NCBI RefSeq assembly: GCF_000256565.1
Contig: NZ_AJHH01000130.1
Coordinates: 1-39,201, forward strand
Length of the DNA stretch: 39,201 nt
Direction of reading: 5' to 3'
From: Herbaspirillum lusitanum P6-12
Lineage (GTDB): Bacteria > Pseudomonadota > Gammaproteobacteria > Burkholderiales > Burkholderiaceae_D
Numbering within the stretch: position 1 is the stretch's first letter; each line of letters begins with the position of its first letter. Position numbers and translations under genes: made by a program. Below the pieces are notes generated by a model, which was not told the DNA's origin, searched no databases, and was given only the letters and a program-made list of their open reading frames with translations. This document shows positions 24,364-33,647 of this stretch, piece by piece.

Positions 24364-25821
24364 ATGGGTAAAGTAACCGGCTTTATGGAATATGAGCGCC
24401 TGAAAGAGGCGAGCGAAGCGCCGCAGTCGCGCATGAAGCACTACAAGGAATTCGTCCTGCACCTGGGCGACGCGGAAGCCAAAGTGCAAGGCGCACGCTG
24501 CATGGATTGCGGCATCCCGTTCTGCAACAACGGCTGCCCGGTCAACAACATCATTCCCGACTGGAATGACCTGGTCTATCGCGGCGACTACAAGGAAGCG
24601 CTGGACACGCTGCACTCGACCAACAACTTCCCGGAATTCACCGGCCGCATTTGCCCGGCGCCGTGCGAATCCGCCTGCACACTCGGTATCAACAGCGACG
24701 CGGTCGGCATCAAGTCGATCGAGCACTTCATCATCGACAAGGGCTGGGAAAACGGCTGGGTCACGCCGCAACCGGCTGCCGTGAAGACTGGCAAGAAAGT
24801 CGCCGTAGTCGGCTCCGGTCCCGCCGGCATGGCCGCGGCACAACAGCTGGCGCGTGCCGGCCATGATGTGACCGTGTTCGAAAAGAACGATCGCGTCGGC
24901 GGCCTGCTGCGTTACGGCATCCCCGACTTCAAGATGGAAAAGTCGCACATCGATTTGCGCGTCGAGCAGATGCAGGCCGAAGGCGTCGTGTTCCGCACCA
25001 GCACATTGGTGGGCAAGGATTTCCCGGCCAACATCACCAACTGGTCCAAGGAAACGGTTTCCCCCGACGACCTGAAGAAAGACTTCGACGCCGTCGTCAT
25101 CGCCGGCGGTGCAGAACTGCCGCGCGACTTGCCGGTGCCCGGCCGCGAATTGAAGGGCGTGCATTTCGCCATGGAATTCCTGCCGCTGCAAAACAAGGTC
25201 AACGCCGGCGACAAGCTCAAGGGCCAGATCATGGCGACCGACAAGCACGTGGTCGTGATCGGCGGCGGCGATACCGGCTCCGATTGCGTCGGTACATCGA
25301 ACCGTCACGGCGCCGCTTCCGTGGCCCAGTTCGAACTGATGCCGCAACCGCCGGAAACGGAAAACAAGCCGATGGTCTGGCCGTACTGGCCAACCAAGCT
25401 GCGCACATCCTCGTCGCATGAAGAAGGCTGCGATCGCGATTGGGCAGTGGCGACCAAGCGCCTGGAAGGCAAGAACGGCAAGGTTGAAAAGCTGATCGCC
25501 GCGCGCGTCGAATGGAAGGACGGCAAGATGCAGGAAGTGCCGAACTCGGAATTCGAAATGAAGGCCGACCTGGTGCTGTTGGCCATGGGCTTCGTCTCGC
25601 CGGTGCAGCAAGTGCTGGAATCGTTCGGCGTCGACAAGGACCAGCGCGGCAACGCCAAGGCCACCACCGATGGCGAAGGCTGCTACAAGACTTCGGTCGA
25701 CAAGGTCTTCGCTGCCGGCGACATGCGCCGCGGCCAGTCGCTGGTGGTCTGGGCGATTCGCGAAGGCCGTCAATGCGCAGTCGATGAGTTCCTGATGGGT
25801 TCGTCGGTGCTGCCGCGCTGA
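24364..25821 (+). CDS. gltD: Glutamate synthase (NADPH) small subunit
   Basis: A 485-residue GltD, which passes electrons from NADPH through FAD and 4Fe-4S clusters to GltB. The N-terminal cysteines are [17 protein letters not shown] and [15 protein letters not shown] binds at [17 protein letters not shown] (about residues 145-161) and NADPH at [15 protein letters not shown]. The C-terminal FAD contact is [19 protein letters not shown]. Length and motifs are complete. It begins 113 bp after gltB, in the same direction, and a terminator follows. It forms one operon with gltB. Confidence 0.96.
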   Translation: MGKVTGFMEYERLKEASEAPQSRMKHYKEFVLHLGDAEAKVQGARCMDCGIPFCNNGCPVNNIIPDWNDLVYRGDYKEALDTLHSTNNFPEFTGRICPAPCESACTLGINSDAVGIKSIEHFIIDKGWENGWVTPQPAAVKTGKKVAVVGSGPAGMAAAQQLARAGHDVTVFEKNDRVGGLLRYGIPDFKMEKSHIDLRVEQMQAEGVVFRTSTLVGKDFPANITNWSKETVSPDDLKKDFDAVVIAGGAELPRDLPVPGRELKGVHFAMEFLPLQNKVNAGDKLKGQIMATDKHVVVIGGGDTGSDCVGTSNRHGAASVAQFELMPQPPETENKPMVWPYWPTKLRTSSSHEEGCDRDWAVATKRLEGKNGKVEKLIAARVEWKDGKMQEVPNSEFEMKADLVLLAMGFVSPVQQVLESFGVDKDQRGNAKATTDGEGCYKTSVDKVFAAGDMRRGQSLVVWAIREGRQCAVDEFLMGSSVLPR

Positions 25822-25842
25822 TACTGATGCGACAGCATATAA

Positions 25843-25878
25843 AGCAAATACAGCAAATACAGCAAATACAGTAAACGA
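25843..25878 (+). repeat. 9-bp tandem repeat after gltD
   Basis: Three exact copies of AGCAAATAC (25843-25869) are followed by a degenerate fourth (AGTAAACGA). They lie between the gltD stop and its terminator, in non-coding sequence. Confidence 0.75.
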
Positions 25879-25883
25879 AGCAG

Positions 25884-25917
25884 AAGCCGGATCGACGAAA
25901 GTCTTTCCGGCTTTTTT
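25884..25917 (+). terminator. Intrinsic terminator of gltBD
   Basis: AAGCCGG (25884-25890) pairs with CCGGCTT (25907-25913), and T residues continue to 25917. A weaker inner GAC/GTC pairing lies in the loop. Confidence 0.8.
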
Positions 25918-26062
25918 ACTTTCCGGATCAGGCGCCGGAAGATTGCGGAGCGACCCAAATCAGCCGGGTGTCAGCCCGGATCCGGCTTGCTCAAGTACAA
26001 TGGAATTTCACTTTTCAGACACGGCCTGCCGTCGCTCCTGCCGACGATAACCGAAGAACAAC

Positions 26063-27850
26063 ATGACGACCCCGATTCACTACAGCATCACCTCCAACGA
26101 CTGCGCCGCCCACGTGTTCGACATCACCCTGAGGGTCGATGCGCCGGCTGCCGACGGCCAGGTATTTTCCTTGCCGGCGTGGATTCCCGGCAGCTACATG
26201 ATTCGCGAATTCGCGCGCAACATCGTCCAGCTGCGCGCAGAAGCCGGCGGCAAGAAAGTCGCGCTGCGCAAACTGGACAAACACACGTGGAAAGCCTCGC
26301 CGTGCACCGGCCCGCTGACGCTGAGCTATCAGGTCTATGCCTGGGACTTGTCGGTGCGCACCGCACATCTGGACCAGACCCACGCCTTCTTCAACGGCAC
26401 CAGCGTATTCCTGCGCGTGGAAGGGCAGGAGCAGTCGCAACACGTCGTCGACATCCGTCGTCCGGCCGGCGACGCCTACAAGCGCTGGCGTGTGGCGACG
26501 TCCTTGTCCGAGCTGAAGGCAAAACGCTATGGTTTCGGCACGTATGTCGCCGCCGATTACGACGAGTTGATCGATCATCCGGTCGAGCTCGGGACCTTCG
26601 CACTGGCGACGTTCACCGCGCACGGCGTGCCGCATGACGTCGTGATCACCGGCCAGGTGCCGAACCTCGATCTGCCGCGCCTGTCGGCCGATCTGAAGAA
26701 AATCTGCGAAGCGCAGATCGCGTTCTTCGAGCCGAAGAGCAAGCGCGCGCCGATGTCGCGCTATGTGTTCATGACCATGGTGGTCGGCGACGGTTACGGC
26801 GGCCTTGAGCATCGCGCTTCGACGGCGCTGGTCTGCGCACGCAGCGATTTGCCGGTCAAGGGCAAGAGCGAGCTGAGCGACGGTTACCGTACTTACCTGG
26901 GTTTGTGCAGCCACGAGTACTTCCATTCCTGGAACGTCAAGCGCATCAAGCCGGCGGTGTTCGCCCCTTACGACCTGCGCGAAGAAGGCTATACCTCGCT
27001 GCTGTGGCTGTTTGAAGGTTTCACCAGTTACTACGACGACCTGTTCCTGGTGCGCACCGGCCTGATCGACGAGGCCGCTTACCTGGGCATGCTGGCCAAG
27101 ACCATCAATGGCGTGCTGCGCGGCAGCGGCCGCCGCAAACAGAGCGTGGCGGAGTCCAGCTTCGACGCCTGGGTCAAGTACTACCGCCAGGATGAAAACG
27201 CCCCCAACGCCATCGTCAGCTATTACACCAAGGGTTCGCTGGTGGCGCTGGCGCTGGACCTGACGATCCGCAGCGAAACCAATGGGCGCAAGTCGCTCGA
27301 CGACGTCATGCTGGCGCTGTGGCAGCAATACGGTCGCCAGTTCTATAGCCGCAACGGCGGCCACGGCCTGGGTGAAGAGGAGGCTGAAGCCTTGTTCGAA
27401 GCCGTCAGCGGCGTCAAGCTCAAGCGCTTCTTCGATCGCTACATCCGCGGCACGGAAGACTTGCCGTTCGCGCAGTTGCTGCCTGATATGGCGATCAAAT
27501 TCGACGACGCCGGCAAGGATCGCAAGCCGTCCCTCGGCCTGCGCGTGGTGCGCGACGGCGCCGACGCCAAGGTGGCGAATGTCTACGAAGGCGGGGCAGG
27601 GCATCGCGCCGGTGTGTCGGCCGGCGACAAGCTGGTGGCGCTGGATGGTTTGCGCGTGCCGCCGACCGGGGCGGACGGCTTGCTGGCGCGCTATCGTGAA
27701 AACGACGTGGTGGCCCTGCATGTGTTCCGGCGCGATGAGCTGATGAGCTTCTCGGTGAAGCTCAAGAACGACGATGCGCCGCAGACGGCATTGACGTCAG
27801 AGGCCAAGCCGGCGGCCGCGGTGCGCAAGCGCAAGTCCTGGCTGGGCTGA
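26063..27850 (+). CDS. M61-family glycyl aminopeptidase with PDZ domain
   Basis: A 595-residue M61 metallopeptidase. The zinc site is CSHEYFHSWNVKRIKP (H284, E285, H288), with E318 in LLWLFEGFTSYYDDL as third ligand. The N-terminal domain is beta-rich (FSLPAWIPGSYMIREFARNI). A C-terminal PDZ domain (VANVYEGGAGHRAGVSAGDK, then LVALDGLRV) ends the protein. Family members are aminopeptidases with a preference for N-terminal Gly/Ala. There is no signal peptide, so it probably acts in the cytoplasm. ATG 26063 follows a weak GAAGAAC site. It stands alone between the gltBD terminator and the terminator at 27893. Confidence 0.92.
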   Translation: MTTPIHYSITSNDCAAHVFDITLRVDAPAADGQVFSLPAWIPGSYMIREFARNIVQLRAEAGGKKVALRKLDKHTWKASPCTGPLTLSYQVYAWDLSVRTAHLDQTHAFFNGTSVFLRVEGQEQSQHVVDIRRPAGDAYKRWRVATSLSELKAKRYGFGTYVAADYDELIDHPVELGTFALATFTAHGVPHDVVITGQVPNLDLPRLSADLKKICEAQIAFFEPKSKRAPMSRYVFMTMVVGDGYGGLEHRASTALVCARSDLPVKGKSELSDGYRTYLGLCSHEYFHSWNVKRIKPAVFAPYDLREEGYTSLLWLFEGFTSYYDDLFLVRTGLIDEAAYLGMLAKTINGVLRGSGRRKQSVAESSFDAWVKYYRQDENAPNAIVSYYTKGSLVALALDLTIRSETNGRKSLDDVMLALWQQYGRQFYSRNGGHGLGEEEAEALFEAVSGVKLKRFFDRYIRGTEDLPFAQLLPDMAIKFDDAGKDRKPSLGLRVVRDGADAKVANVYEGGAGHRAGVSAGDKLVALDGLRVPPTGADGLLARYRENDVVALHVFRRDELMSFSVKLKNDDAPQTALTSEAKPAAAVRKRKSWLG

Positions 27851-27892
27851 TTCCGATTGGCTGTGCCCGGCTTCTTGCGCCGGGCGGACAAT

Positions 27893-27918
27893 AAAAAACC
27901 CGCCGAAGCGGGTTTTTT
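27893..27918. terminator. Bidirectional intrinsic terminator
   Basis: AAAAAACCCGC (27893-27903), loop CGAA, then GCGGGTTTTTT (27908-27918). It serves the M61 gene on + and rplY on the minus strand. A further 7-bp stem, GCCCGGC/GCCGGGC (27865-27885), precedes it. Confidence 0.88.
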
Positions 27919-27949
27919 ATTTGCTGCCGATGCTTTGCAGAATCGAAGA

Positions 27950-28558
27950 TTACTTCGCTTCAGCGTCGCCTGCTGCAGGTGCTTCGCCTTCAGCTTCAAC
28001 CTTGCCTGCCGGTACCGAAGCGGTAGCAACTGTCAGGTTTTCTTGCGAAACAGCGGCCACGCCGTTTGGCAATTTCAGGTCAGCCAAGTGGATCGAGTGA
28101 CCGACTTCCAGCTTCGCCAGATCGACGGAAACGAATTCCGGCAGATCCTTGGGCAGGCAGGAGATGTCCAGTTCGGTCATGACGTGGCTGATGATGCCCG
28201 ACGACAGCTTGACGGCTGGCGAGACTTCAGCGTTCACGAAGTGCAGAGGCACCTTGACGTGGATCTTTTGCGATGCATCGACGCGTTGGAAGTCAACGTG
28301 CAGAACCAGTTGCTTGTAGGCGTGGACTTGGAAGTCGCGCAGCAGAACTTGTTCGACCTTGCCTTCGATTTCCAGGTCGAGGATCGACGAGTGGAAGGCT
28401 TCTTTCTTCAACGCGTGGTACAGCGCGTTGTGGTCCAGAGCGATGTTCAGCGGTGCAGCTGTGCCACCGTAGACGATGGCTGGTGTTTGACCAGCAATAC
28501 GCAGGCGGCGGCTCGCTCCGGTCCCCTGCTCTTTGCGTGGAAATGCGATAACTTTCAT
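27950..28558 (-). CDS. rplY: 50S ribosomal protein L25 (Ctc form)
   Basis: A 202-residue long-form L25/Ctc protein that binds 5S rRNA in the large subunit. The N-terminal L25 domain ([20 protein letters not shown], then TPAIVYGG and [10 protein letters not shown]) is followed by a TL5-type C-terminal domain ([18 protein letters not shown]). An acidic Ala/Glu tail ends it. ATG 28558 has GGAG upstream; the codon at 28570 adds only MEFH and is less likely. It lies downstream of prs in the same direction, as in other Burkholderiales, with an unusual repeat-bearing spacer between them. Confidence 0.95.
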   Translation of the reverse strand: MKVIAFPRKEQGTGASRRLRIAGQTPAIVYGGTAAPLNIALDHNALYHALKKEAFHSSILDLEIEGKVEQVLLRDFQVHAYKQLVLHVDFQRVDASQKIHVKVPLHFVNAEVSPAVKLSSGIISHVMTELDISCLPKDLPEFVSVDLAKLEVGHSIHLADLKLPNGVAAVSQENLTVATASVPAGKVEAEGEAPAAGDAEAK

Positions 28559-28626
28559 GTGAAACTCCAAAGGTTGCGGGACTTTCGTCTCGCGTTAAAA
28601 ATCCCCCGCGACCAGGGGATTCAAGG

Positions 28627-28650
28627 ATCCCGTCATTTGCATGACGGGAT
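28627..28650. other. 10-bp perfect hairpin between prs and rplY
   Basis: ATCCCGTCAT (28627-28636) pairs perfectly with ATGACGGGAT (28641-28650) across the loop TTGC. No T tract follows on either strand. In the prs-rplY transcript it could be a processing or stabilising element. Confidence 0.5.
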
Positions 28651-28674
28651 TGAAACTGAAACCTGAATTGAATC

Positions 28675-28711
28675 TAAAGCTGAATTTAAAGCTGAAATCT
28701 TTAAAGCTGAA
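28675..28711. repeat. Three TAAAGCTGAA repeats in the prs-rplY spacer
   Basis: TAAAGCTGAA occurs at 28675, 28687 and 28702, with degenerate relatives (GAAACTGAA, CCTGAATTGAA) just to the left. The spacer is AT-rich and non-coding. Confidence 0.7.
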
Positions 28712-28721
28712 TCTCTAAAAC

Positions 28722-29672
28722 CTATTCTGCAAACAGCGACATCACCGAGTCGCCCTTGCTGATGCGCTTGAATGTCTCGGCCAGCAGGCTGGCGCATGTC
28801 AGTTGGCGAATCTTGCCGCAGGCCTTGGCGGCGTCCGACAATGGAATCGTGTCGGTGACGACCAGTTCATCCAGCGGCGAATTGGCGATGCGGTCCAGCG
28901 CCGGGCCGGACAAAACAGGGTGGGTACAGTAGGCGACGACTTTCTTGGCGCCGCGCTCTTTCAATACTTCGGCAGCCTTGGTCAGCGTGCCGGCGGTGTC
29001 GACCATGTCATCCATGATCACGCAGTTGCGGCCTTCGACTTCACCGATGATGTTCATGACTTCCGACACGTTCGCCTTCGGGCGGCGCTTGTCGATGATC
29101 GCCAGGTCGCAGCCGAGGCGCTTCGCCAACGCACGGGCGCGCACCACGCCGCCGACGTCAGGCGAGACGACCAGCAGGTCGTCGTAGTTCTTGCTCACCA
29201 GATCGCCCAGCAAAATCGGCGATGCATAGATGTTGTCGACCGGAATGTCAAAGAAACCCTGAATCTGGTCAGCGTGCAGGTCCATGATCAGGACGCGTTC
29301 AACGCCGGCTTCCTGCAGCATGTTGGCGACGACCTTGGCCGAAATCGCAACACGGGCGGAACGCGGACGGCGATCCTGGCGGGCATAACCGTAGTAGGGG
29401 ATGGCAGCAGTGATGCGGCCGGCGGAAGCACGCTTCAACGCATCGACCATGATCATGATTTCCATCAGGTTGTCATTGGTCGGTGCGCAAGTGGACTGCA
29501 GCACGAAGACGTCTTTACCGCGGACGTTTTCGTTGATCTCGACCATCACTTCGCCGTCGGAGAACTTCGACACATTGGCCTTGCCCAGAGGGATACCGAG
29601 TTTTTCAACGACGCCTTGCGCCAGTTCTGGATTGGCGCTGCCGGTAAAAACCATCAGGTTTTCGTTTGCCAT
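28722..29672 (-). CDS. prs: Ribose-phosphate pyrophosphokinase
   Basis: A 316-residue PRPP synthetase, the family's usual length. It makes PRPP from ribose 5-phosphate and ATP for nucleotide, His and Trp synthesis. Landmarks are [22 protein letters not shown], the ATP loop [23 protein letters not shown] and the PRPP-binding loop [16 protein letters not shown] 29672 gives the standard N-terminus [11 protein letters not shown]. It follows ispE and tRNA-Gln in the same direction and precedes rplY. Probably one transcription block with the upstream lolB-ispE genes. Confidence 0.97.
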   Translation of the reverse strand: MANENLMVFTGSANPELAQGVVEKLGIPLGKANVSKFSDGEVMVEINENVRGKDVFVLQSTCAPTNDNLMEIMIMVDALKRASAGRITAAIPYYGYARQDRRPRSARVAISAKVVANMLQEAGVERVLIMDLHADQIQGFFDIPVDNIYASPILLGDLVSKNYDDLLVVSPDVGGVVRARALAKRLGCDLAIIDKRRPKANVSEVMNIIGEVEGRNCVIMDDMVDTAGTLTKAAEVLKERGAKKVVAYCTHPVLSGPALDRIANSPLDELVVTDTIPLSDAAKACGKIRQLTCASLLAETFKRISKGDSVMSLFAE

Positions 29673-29804
29673 GTGGGTATCCCTGAATGCAATCGTTTAA
29701 AAGTCGAAAAGCCGACAATGCTTGACTGGTACAGTCTTGCGTTGGCGGCTTATCTCTTTGGCTTTTCTATTTCTTTATGGGCGCTTCACTATTGCCCAAT
29801 TTAA

Positions 29805-29881
29805 TGGCAGGGGAACAAGGATTCGAACCTTGGAATGCTGGAATCAAAATCCAGTGCCTTAACCAACTTGGCGATTCCCCT
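29805..29881 (-). tRNA. tRNA-Gln(UUG)
   Basis: On the minus strand the 77-base gene forms a full cloverleaf. The acceptor stem AGGGGAA pairs with TTCCCCT, followed by discriminator G and an encoded CCA. The anticodon stem CTGGA/TCCAG encloses the loop TTTTGAT with anticodon TTG, reading Gln CAA. The T loop is GGTTCGAATCC. Its position between ispE and prs matches other Betaproteobacteria. Confidence 0.96.
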
Positions 29882-29963
29882 ACGCAATCTGCTGTCTTCC
29901 GTCGAACGATCCGTGCGCTTCTTGCCTGCATCGTCTGTCATTCGCCGTCAAACCAATTCTTGA

Positions 29964-30827
29964 CTACGACTTTGTCAAATGGGCGAGAGGATGTTCCTGC
30001 ATCGCTTTGGCTTTCCACGCGGCCCACTGTGAAGGCATTTGTTTCAGCACTTCGTCGGCTTGGCGTTCATGTTCAAAAGCACAGAACACACAAGCGCCGG
30101 ATCCGGTCATCCTTGCATTCCCAAATGTCCTGAGCCACTTGATGGCTTCAGCGACAGGAGGAAACTGCCTGGCAGCCACCACTTCTAAGTCGTTTTTTCC
30201 GAAGCCGCTGTGAAGAAGATTATGCGCTTCAGGAAAGTCCGTTATTTTGACCACTTTCGTATCCCTTGTCAATTCCTGCGACGAAAAAATTATCGCGGTA
30301 GGAACGGACACGCCCGGTTCGATCACCACGAACCAGCAATCGGCGGTTTTTACAGGGAGAAGGTCCTCGCCCACGCCTTCGGCGAAGGCATTGCCGCCGA
30401 ACACGAAAAACGGCACATCGGCGCCCAGTTGCAGGCCCAGCGCCATCAGTTGCGCGCGCGTCAGCCCGGTTTGCCACAGATGATTAAGCACGATCAGCGT
30501 GGTCGCGGCGTCCGATGAACCGCCTCCCAGGCCGCCGCCCATCGGCAATTGCTTGCGCACGGTGATGTCGGCGCCCAGCTCCGGTTTGGCGGCCTGCAAC
30601 AGGCGGGCGGCACGCACCACCAGGTCGGTGTCGGCAGGCACGCCCGGGATGTCGTTGACACGATGGATGACGCCGTCGTCGCGCACCGTGAAATCCAGCG
30701 CGTCGCTACGGTCGATCAGCTGAAACACCGTTTGCAGCAGGTGATAGCCATCCGCGCGCCGACCGGTCACGTGCAGGAACAGGTTCAGTTTGGCCGGAGC
30801 GGGGCAGTCGAAAAGGCTTGCTGGCAT
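29964..30827 (-). CDS. ispE: 4-diphosphocytidyl-2-C-methyl-D-erythritol kinase
   Basis: A 287-residue GHMP kinase of the MEP isoprenoid pathway, phosphorylating CDP-ME. The N-terminal [20 protein letters not shown] and the ATP motif [14 protein letters not shown] (about residues 95-108) are diagnostic, and a C-terminal GSGACVF loop is present. ATG 30827 gives the family start; the ribosome site is weak. An in-frame GTG near 30890 would add an atypical extension. It lies 66 bp after lolB and just before tRNA-Gln and prs. Confidence 0.94.
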   Translation of the reverse strand: MPASLFDCPAPAKLNLFLHVTGRRADGYHLLQTVFQLIDRSDALDFTVRDDGVIHRVNDIPGVPADTDLVVRAARLLQAAKPELGADITVRKQLPMGGGLGGGSSDAATTLIVLNHLWQTGLTRAQLMALGLQLGADVPFFVFGGNAFAEGVGEDLLPVKTADCWFVVIEPGVSVPTAIIFSSQELTRDTKVVKITDFPEAHNLLHSGFGKNDLEVVAARQFPPVAEAIKWLRTFGNARMTGSGACVFCAFEHERQADEVLKQMPSQWAAWKAKAMQEHPLAHLTKS

Positions 30828-30893
30828 GAAGTGACTCTGGAAAACGGGTGGAAGAACGTCAAAGAGAACATCAAAGCGCCCTCGGTGCACTCA

Positions 30894-31529
30894 TTACGGA
30901 GCGCTGGCGGCTTTCCAGCTGTCTATCACGATACGGATGGCGACCGGGCCCGCTTGTCTTGTTTCGCGCGCCAGGTCGATGCGTTTCGGATGGTTCGAGG
31001 CCGTGTTGGCGGCGCCGTCCTGCCACTCGCCGTAGCTCAGGTTCCAGCCGTCGCGCGTTGTCAGGCGTACGGTGTCGGCCGCAGGCTGAGCTACAAACAG
31101 TTTGCCGTCGGCGCCGCGGCCGAAGCCCTGCAGCCAGTCGCGCAGGCCTGAAATCGGCAAGGGCCAACCCAATGCCTGTTCGGTGAGGATATCGACGTCG
31201 GTCGCCGTCATCGGCGGCTTGCCCGACTGTGTCAAGACGGCAATGCCGGGCTTGATGTCGATCGTGGCCAGGGTTTGTCCAAGCGGCGACAACAAGGTCA
31301 CGACGACGTGGCGGGCGCTCTGGTTCCAGGTAAAACTGCCGTGCACGGCTTCTTCGCGTTGATTTTGTTCATAGCGTACCGACAGCCGGCCGCTGAGATC
31401 GATGGCGTCGCTGTAGCGGCGTTCCAGGGCCGGACCGTTGTCCTTTGCCTCTTGCGGAGAAAGGCTGGCGCAGCCGGCAGCCAGCAGCACCAGGCCGGTC
31501 GCGGCCGCGTGTTTGAAAAATCGCATCAT
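30894..31529 (-). CDS. lolB: Outer-membrane lipoprotein LolB
   Basis: A 211-residue lipoprotein with lipobox LAAGC (C20). LolB inserts lipoproteins arriving from LolA into the outer membrane. Matching stretches are LSGRLSVRYEQNQREE, GSFTWNQ, LLSPLGQTLATI and WPLPISGLRDWLQG. It starts with two consecutive ATG codons, so 31529 or 31526 could be used. It lies between the TPR lipoprotein and ispE, as is usual in Burkholderiales, and the group is probably one operon. Confidence 0.92.
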   Translation of the reverse strand: MMRFFKHAAATGLVLLAAGCASLSPQEAKDNGPALERRYSDAIDLSGRLSVRYEQNQREEAVHGSFTWNQSARHVVVTLLSPLGQTLATIDIKPGIAVLTQSGKPPMTATDVDILTEQALGWPLPISGLRDWLQGFGRGADGKLFVAQPAADTVRLTTRDGWNLSYGEWQDGAANTASNHPKRIDLARETRQAGPVAIRIVIDSWKAASAP

Positions 31530-31574
31530 GGATGGTAACCGTGTCCTTGCATCAGCATTGAATCGTCGCCGGCA

Positions 31575-33377
31575 TTACAACTGCACTTTGAGGCGATCCA
31601 GCGTGCTCTTGAGGACGTCGTTCTTCGGATCTTTCGACTGGGCTTCGCGCCACAGGCGTTTGGCTTCGTCCTGCTTGCCGCGCGTCCACAGGATTTCGCC
31701 GAGGTGGATGCCGATTTCCGGATCGGGACGCAGGGCGTAGGCGCGGCGCAATTCCTTTTCCGCTTCGTCGAGGTTGCCCAAGCGGAATTCTGCCCAGCCC
31801 AGACTGTCGGCGATGAAGGCGTCTTCCGGCGCCAGTTGCACGGCCTTCTTGATCAGGGTAACTGCTTCCGGCAGGCGGATATTGCGATCGGCGAACGAAT
31901 AGCCGAGCGCGTTATAGGCGTGCTGGTTGTTGGGCGCCAGTTCGATGATCTTGCGCAGCGCGGTTTCCATGTCCTTGTAGTTGCCGGTCTTGTCGGTGAC
32001 CATTGCGTAGTCGTACAGCAGGTCGGTGCTTTCCGGGAAGCGCTTGAGTCCGGCCGACAGCACGTCGGCGGCGTCCTGGTAACGCTCGCCGTCGCGCAGG
32101 ACCTGGGCTTCGCCCTGGATCAGCTGCATTTGTTCGCGGTCGTTGCCGGCTTCGGACTGCGCCTGCTGCAATACGGCCCGGGCGCCGTTGATGTCGCCGC
32201 GCTTGGCCAGCAACTGGGCGCGACGGATCTGCACATTGATGTAGGCTTCACCCGGTTCGACCTGTTCCAGCCATTTCAGTGCGCCCGGGATGTCGTTGCG
32301 TTCTTCTGCGATCTGCGACAGCAGCAGCAGCGCCTGGGTCGGGTCGCGTTCATCTTCCGGCTGGGTTGCCAGCACCTGCAGGTAGCGCTTGAGATAGGTC
32401 TCGGCTTCAGGCAGATGATTGGTTTGCACGTTCAGGATGCCCAGCGCGAACAGCGTGGTCAGATCTTCCTGGTCGTCTTTCAACAAAACCTGGAACTGGC
32501 TGCGCGCCTGTTCGAACTGTTTCTGCTCAACCAGGCCGCGCGCATAGGCGATTCGGACTTCGCGTGCGTCAGGATATTTCTTCAGGAAATCGGCCACCAG
32601 CTTCATGGCTTCCGGCGGATCCTGGGTGACTTGCGCCAGCGTCAGGATCGCCAGTTCGGAATCCGGCTTGAGCTTGAGCGCCTGGTTGGCTTCGTCGCGT
32701 GCGCGCACGGCGTCGCGATTGGCGAATGCGCCTTGCGACAGCGCCAGGTGAGTTTCGACCAGCGTCGGATACGGCGCGGTCACCGCTTCCAGGATGTTGA
32801 ATGCAGCGGTCTTGTCGCGTGCACGGCTCAACAGGCGCTGGATTTGCAGGATCATCGGGCCGCGCGCTTGCGGCGCAGCTTCGGCCAGGCGTTGCGTCAG
32901 CAGCGGCTGCATTTCGCCGATGTTGTCGCCCAACATGATCAGGCCGAGGTAATTTTGCAGTGCTTCATCCGAATGCGGCGCCAGTTCGGTCCACAGACGT
33001 ACCGCCGCCAGCGCTTCGTTCGGGCGCCGCGCCGCCAGGGCGATTTCGGCGGCACGTTTGGCCAGGCGCGGATCGCGGGTTTGCTGCGCGGTGCCCAGCA
33101 AGGTCACGTAGGCGGCTTGCCATTGGCCGCGCTGAAAGGCGATTTCGGAACTGAGGATCTTGAACAGGATTTCTTCGCTGAGCTCGACCGGCGGCACCAC
33201 GTCTTCAGGCTGCTGGGCCTTGGCCTTCGCTTGTCCCTTGCGTGCGGATGAGGCCTTGACCAGAGTTTGTTTCTTGCCGCCCGCAACAGCAGCCGCATCG
33301 GTCTCGCTGGGTTGCTGCAGGCTTGCACATGCGGAAAGCATGAGGGAGAGCGTTACAATGGCGAGAGGTTTTTTCAA
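31575..33377 (-). CDS. TPR-repeat lipoprotein
   Basis: A 600-residue protein with a lipoprotein signal (MKKPLAIVTLSLMLSAC, C17) and many tetratricopeptide repeats over most of its length (for example YLGLIMLGDNIGEMQPLL, ALGILNVQTNHLPEAETYLK, ALGYSFADRNIRLPEAVTLI). Its exact role is unknown; such proteins scaffold envelope complexes. It is conserved upstream of lolB in this group, which suggests a link to outer-membrane assembly. The start is TTG 33377, with AGGAT upstream, because it puts the signal at the N-terminus; longer starts would precede the signal with an atypical tail. The linker after C17 is Lys/Ala-rich. Confidence 0.88.
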   Translation of the reverse strand: MKKPLAIVTLSLMLSACASLQQPSETDAAAVAGGKKQTLVKASSARKGQAKAKAQQPEDVVPPVELSEEILFKILSSEIAFQRGQWQAAYVTLLGTAQQTRDPRLAKRAAEIALAARRPNEALAAVRLWTELAPHSDEALQNYLGLIMLGDNIGEMQPLLTQRLAEAAPQARGPMILQIQRLLSRARDKTAAFNILEAVTAPYPTLVETHLALSQGAFANRDAVRARDEANQALKLKPDSELAILTLAQVTQDPPEAMKLVADFLKKYPDAREVRIAYARGLVEQKQFEQARSQFQVLLKDDQEDLTTLFALGILNVQTNHLPEAETYLKRYLQVLATQPEDERDPTQALLLLSQIAEERNDIPGALKWLEQVEPGEAYINVQIRRAQLLAKRGDINGARAVLQQAQSEAGNDREQMQLIQGEAQVLRDGERYQDAADVLSAGLKRFPESTDLLYDYAMVTDKTGNYKDMETALRKIIELAPNNQHAYNALGYSFADRNIRLPEAVTLIKKAVQLAPEDAFIADSLGWAEFRLGNLDEAEKELRRAYALRPDPEIGIHLGEILWTRGKQDEAKRLWREAQSKDPKNDVLKSTLDRLKVQL

Positions 33378-33647
33378 GTGTAATCCTGAGTAATCTGGAA
33401 ATAGTCCGGCAAGAATGAACCAGCGGACAGGCAAATATTAATTTTACGCTCAACCGCGTGTTCCTTGGTGTAAGCGAGTGTAAACCATCTGCCTGCATCT
33501 GCCGGGCATCTGCACTATCATAGCCGTCTTGCGCTTGTTCGCTTGCATCCGCTTTCATTCGTTATCTGTCGCGTTATATTTGTCGCGTTATTTGTCATCC
33601 TGTTTGCCGCCTTCAGCCAGCTCAGTCCAGCCAAAAGTCATCGTTCC

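Noticed and set aside
24124-27721. Long minus-strand frames opposite gltD (549 residues) and the M61 gene (568 residues)
   Set aside because: Both mirror well-supported genes and lack recognisable domains or ribosome sites.
31704-33251. A 515-residue plus-strand frame opposite the TPR lipoprotein
   Set aside because: Shadow frame; composition is atypical and the TPR repeats on the minus strand are clear.
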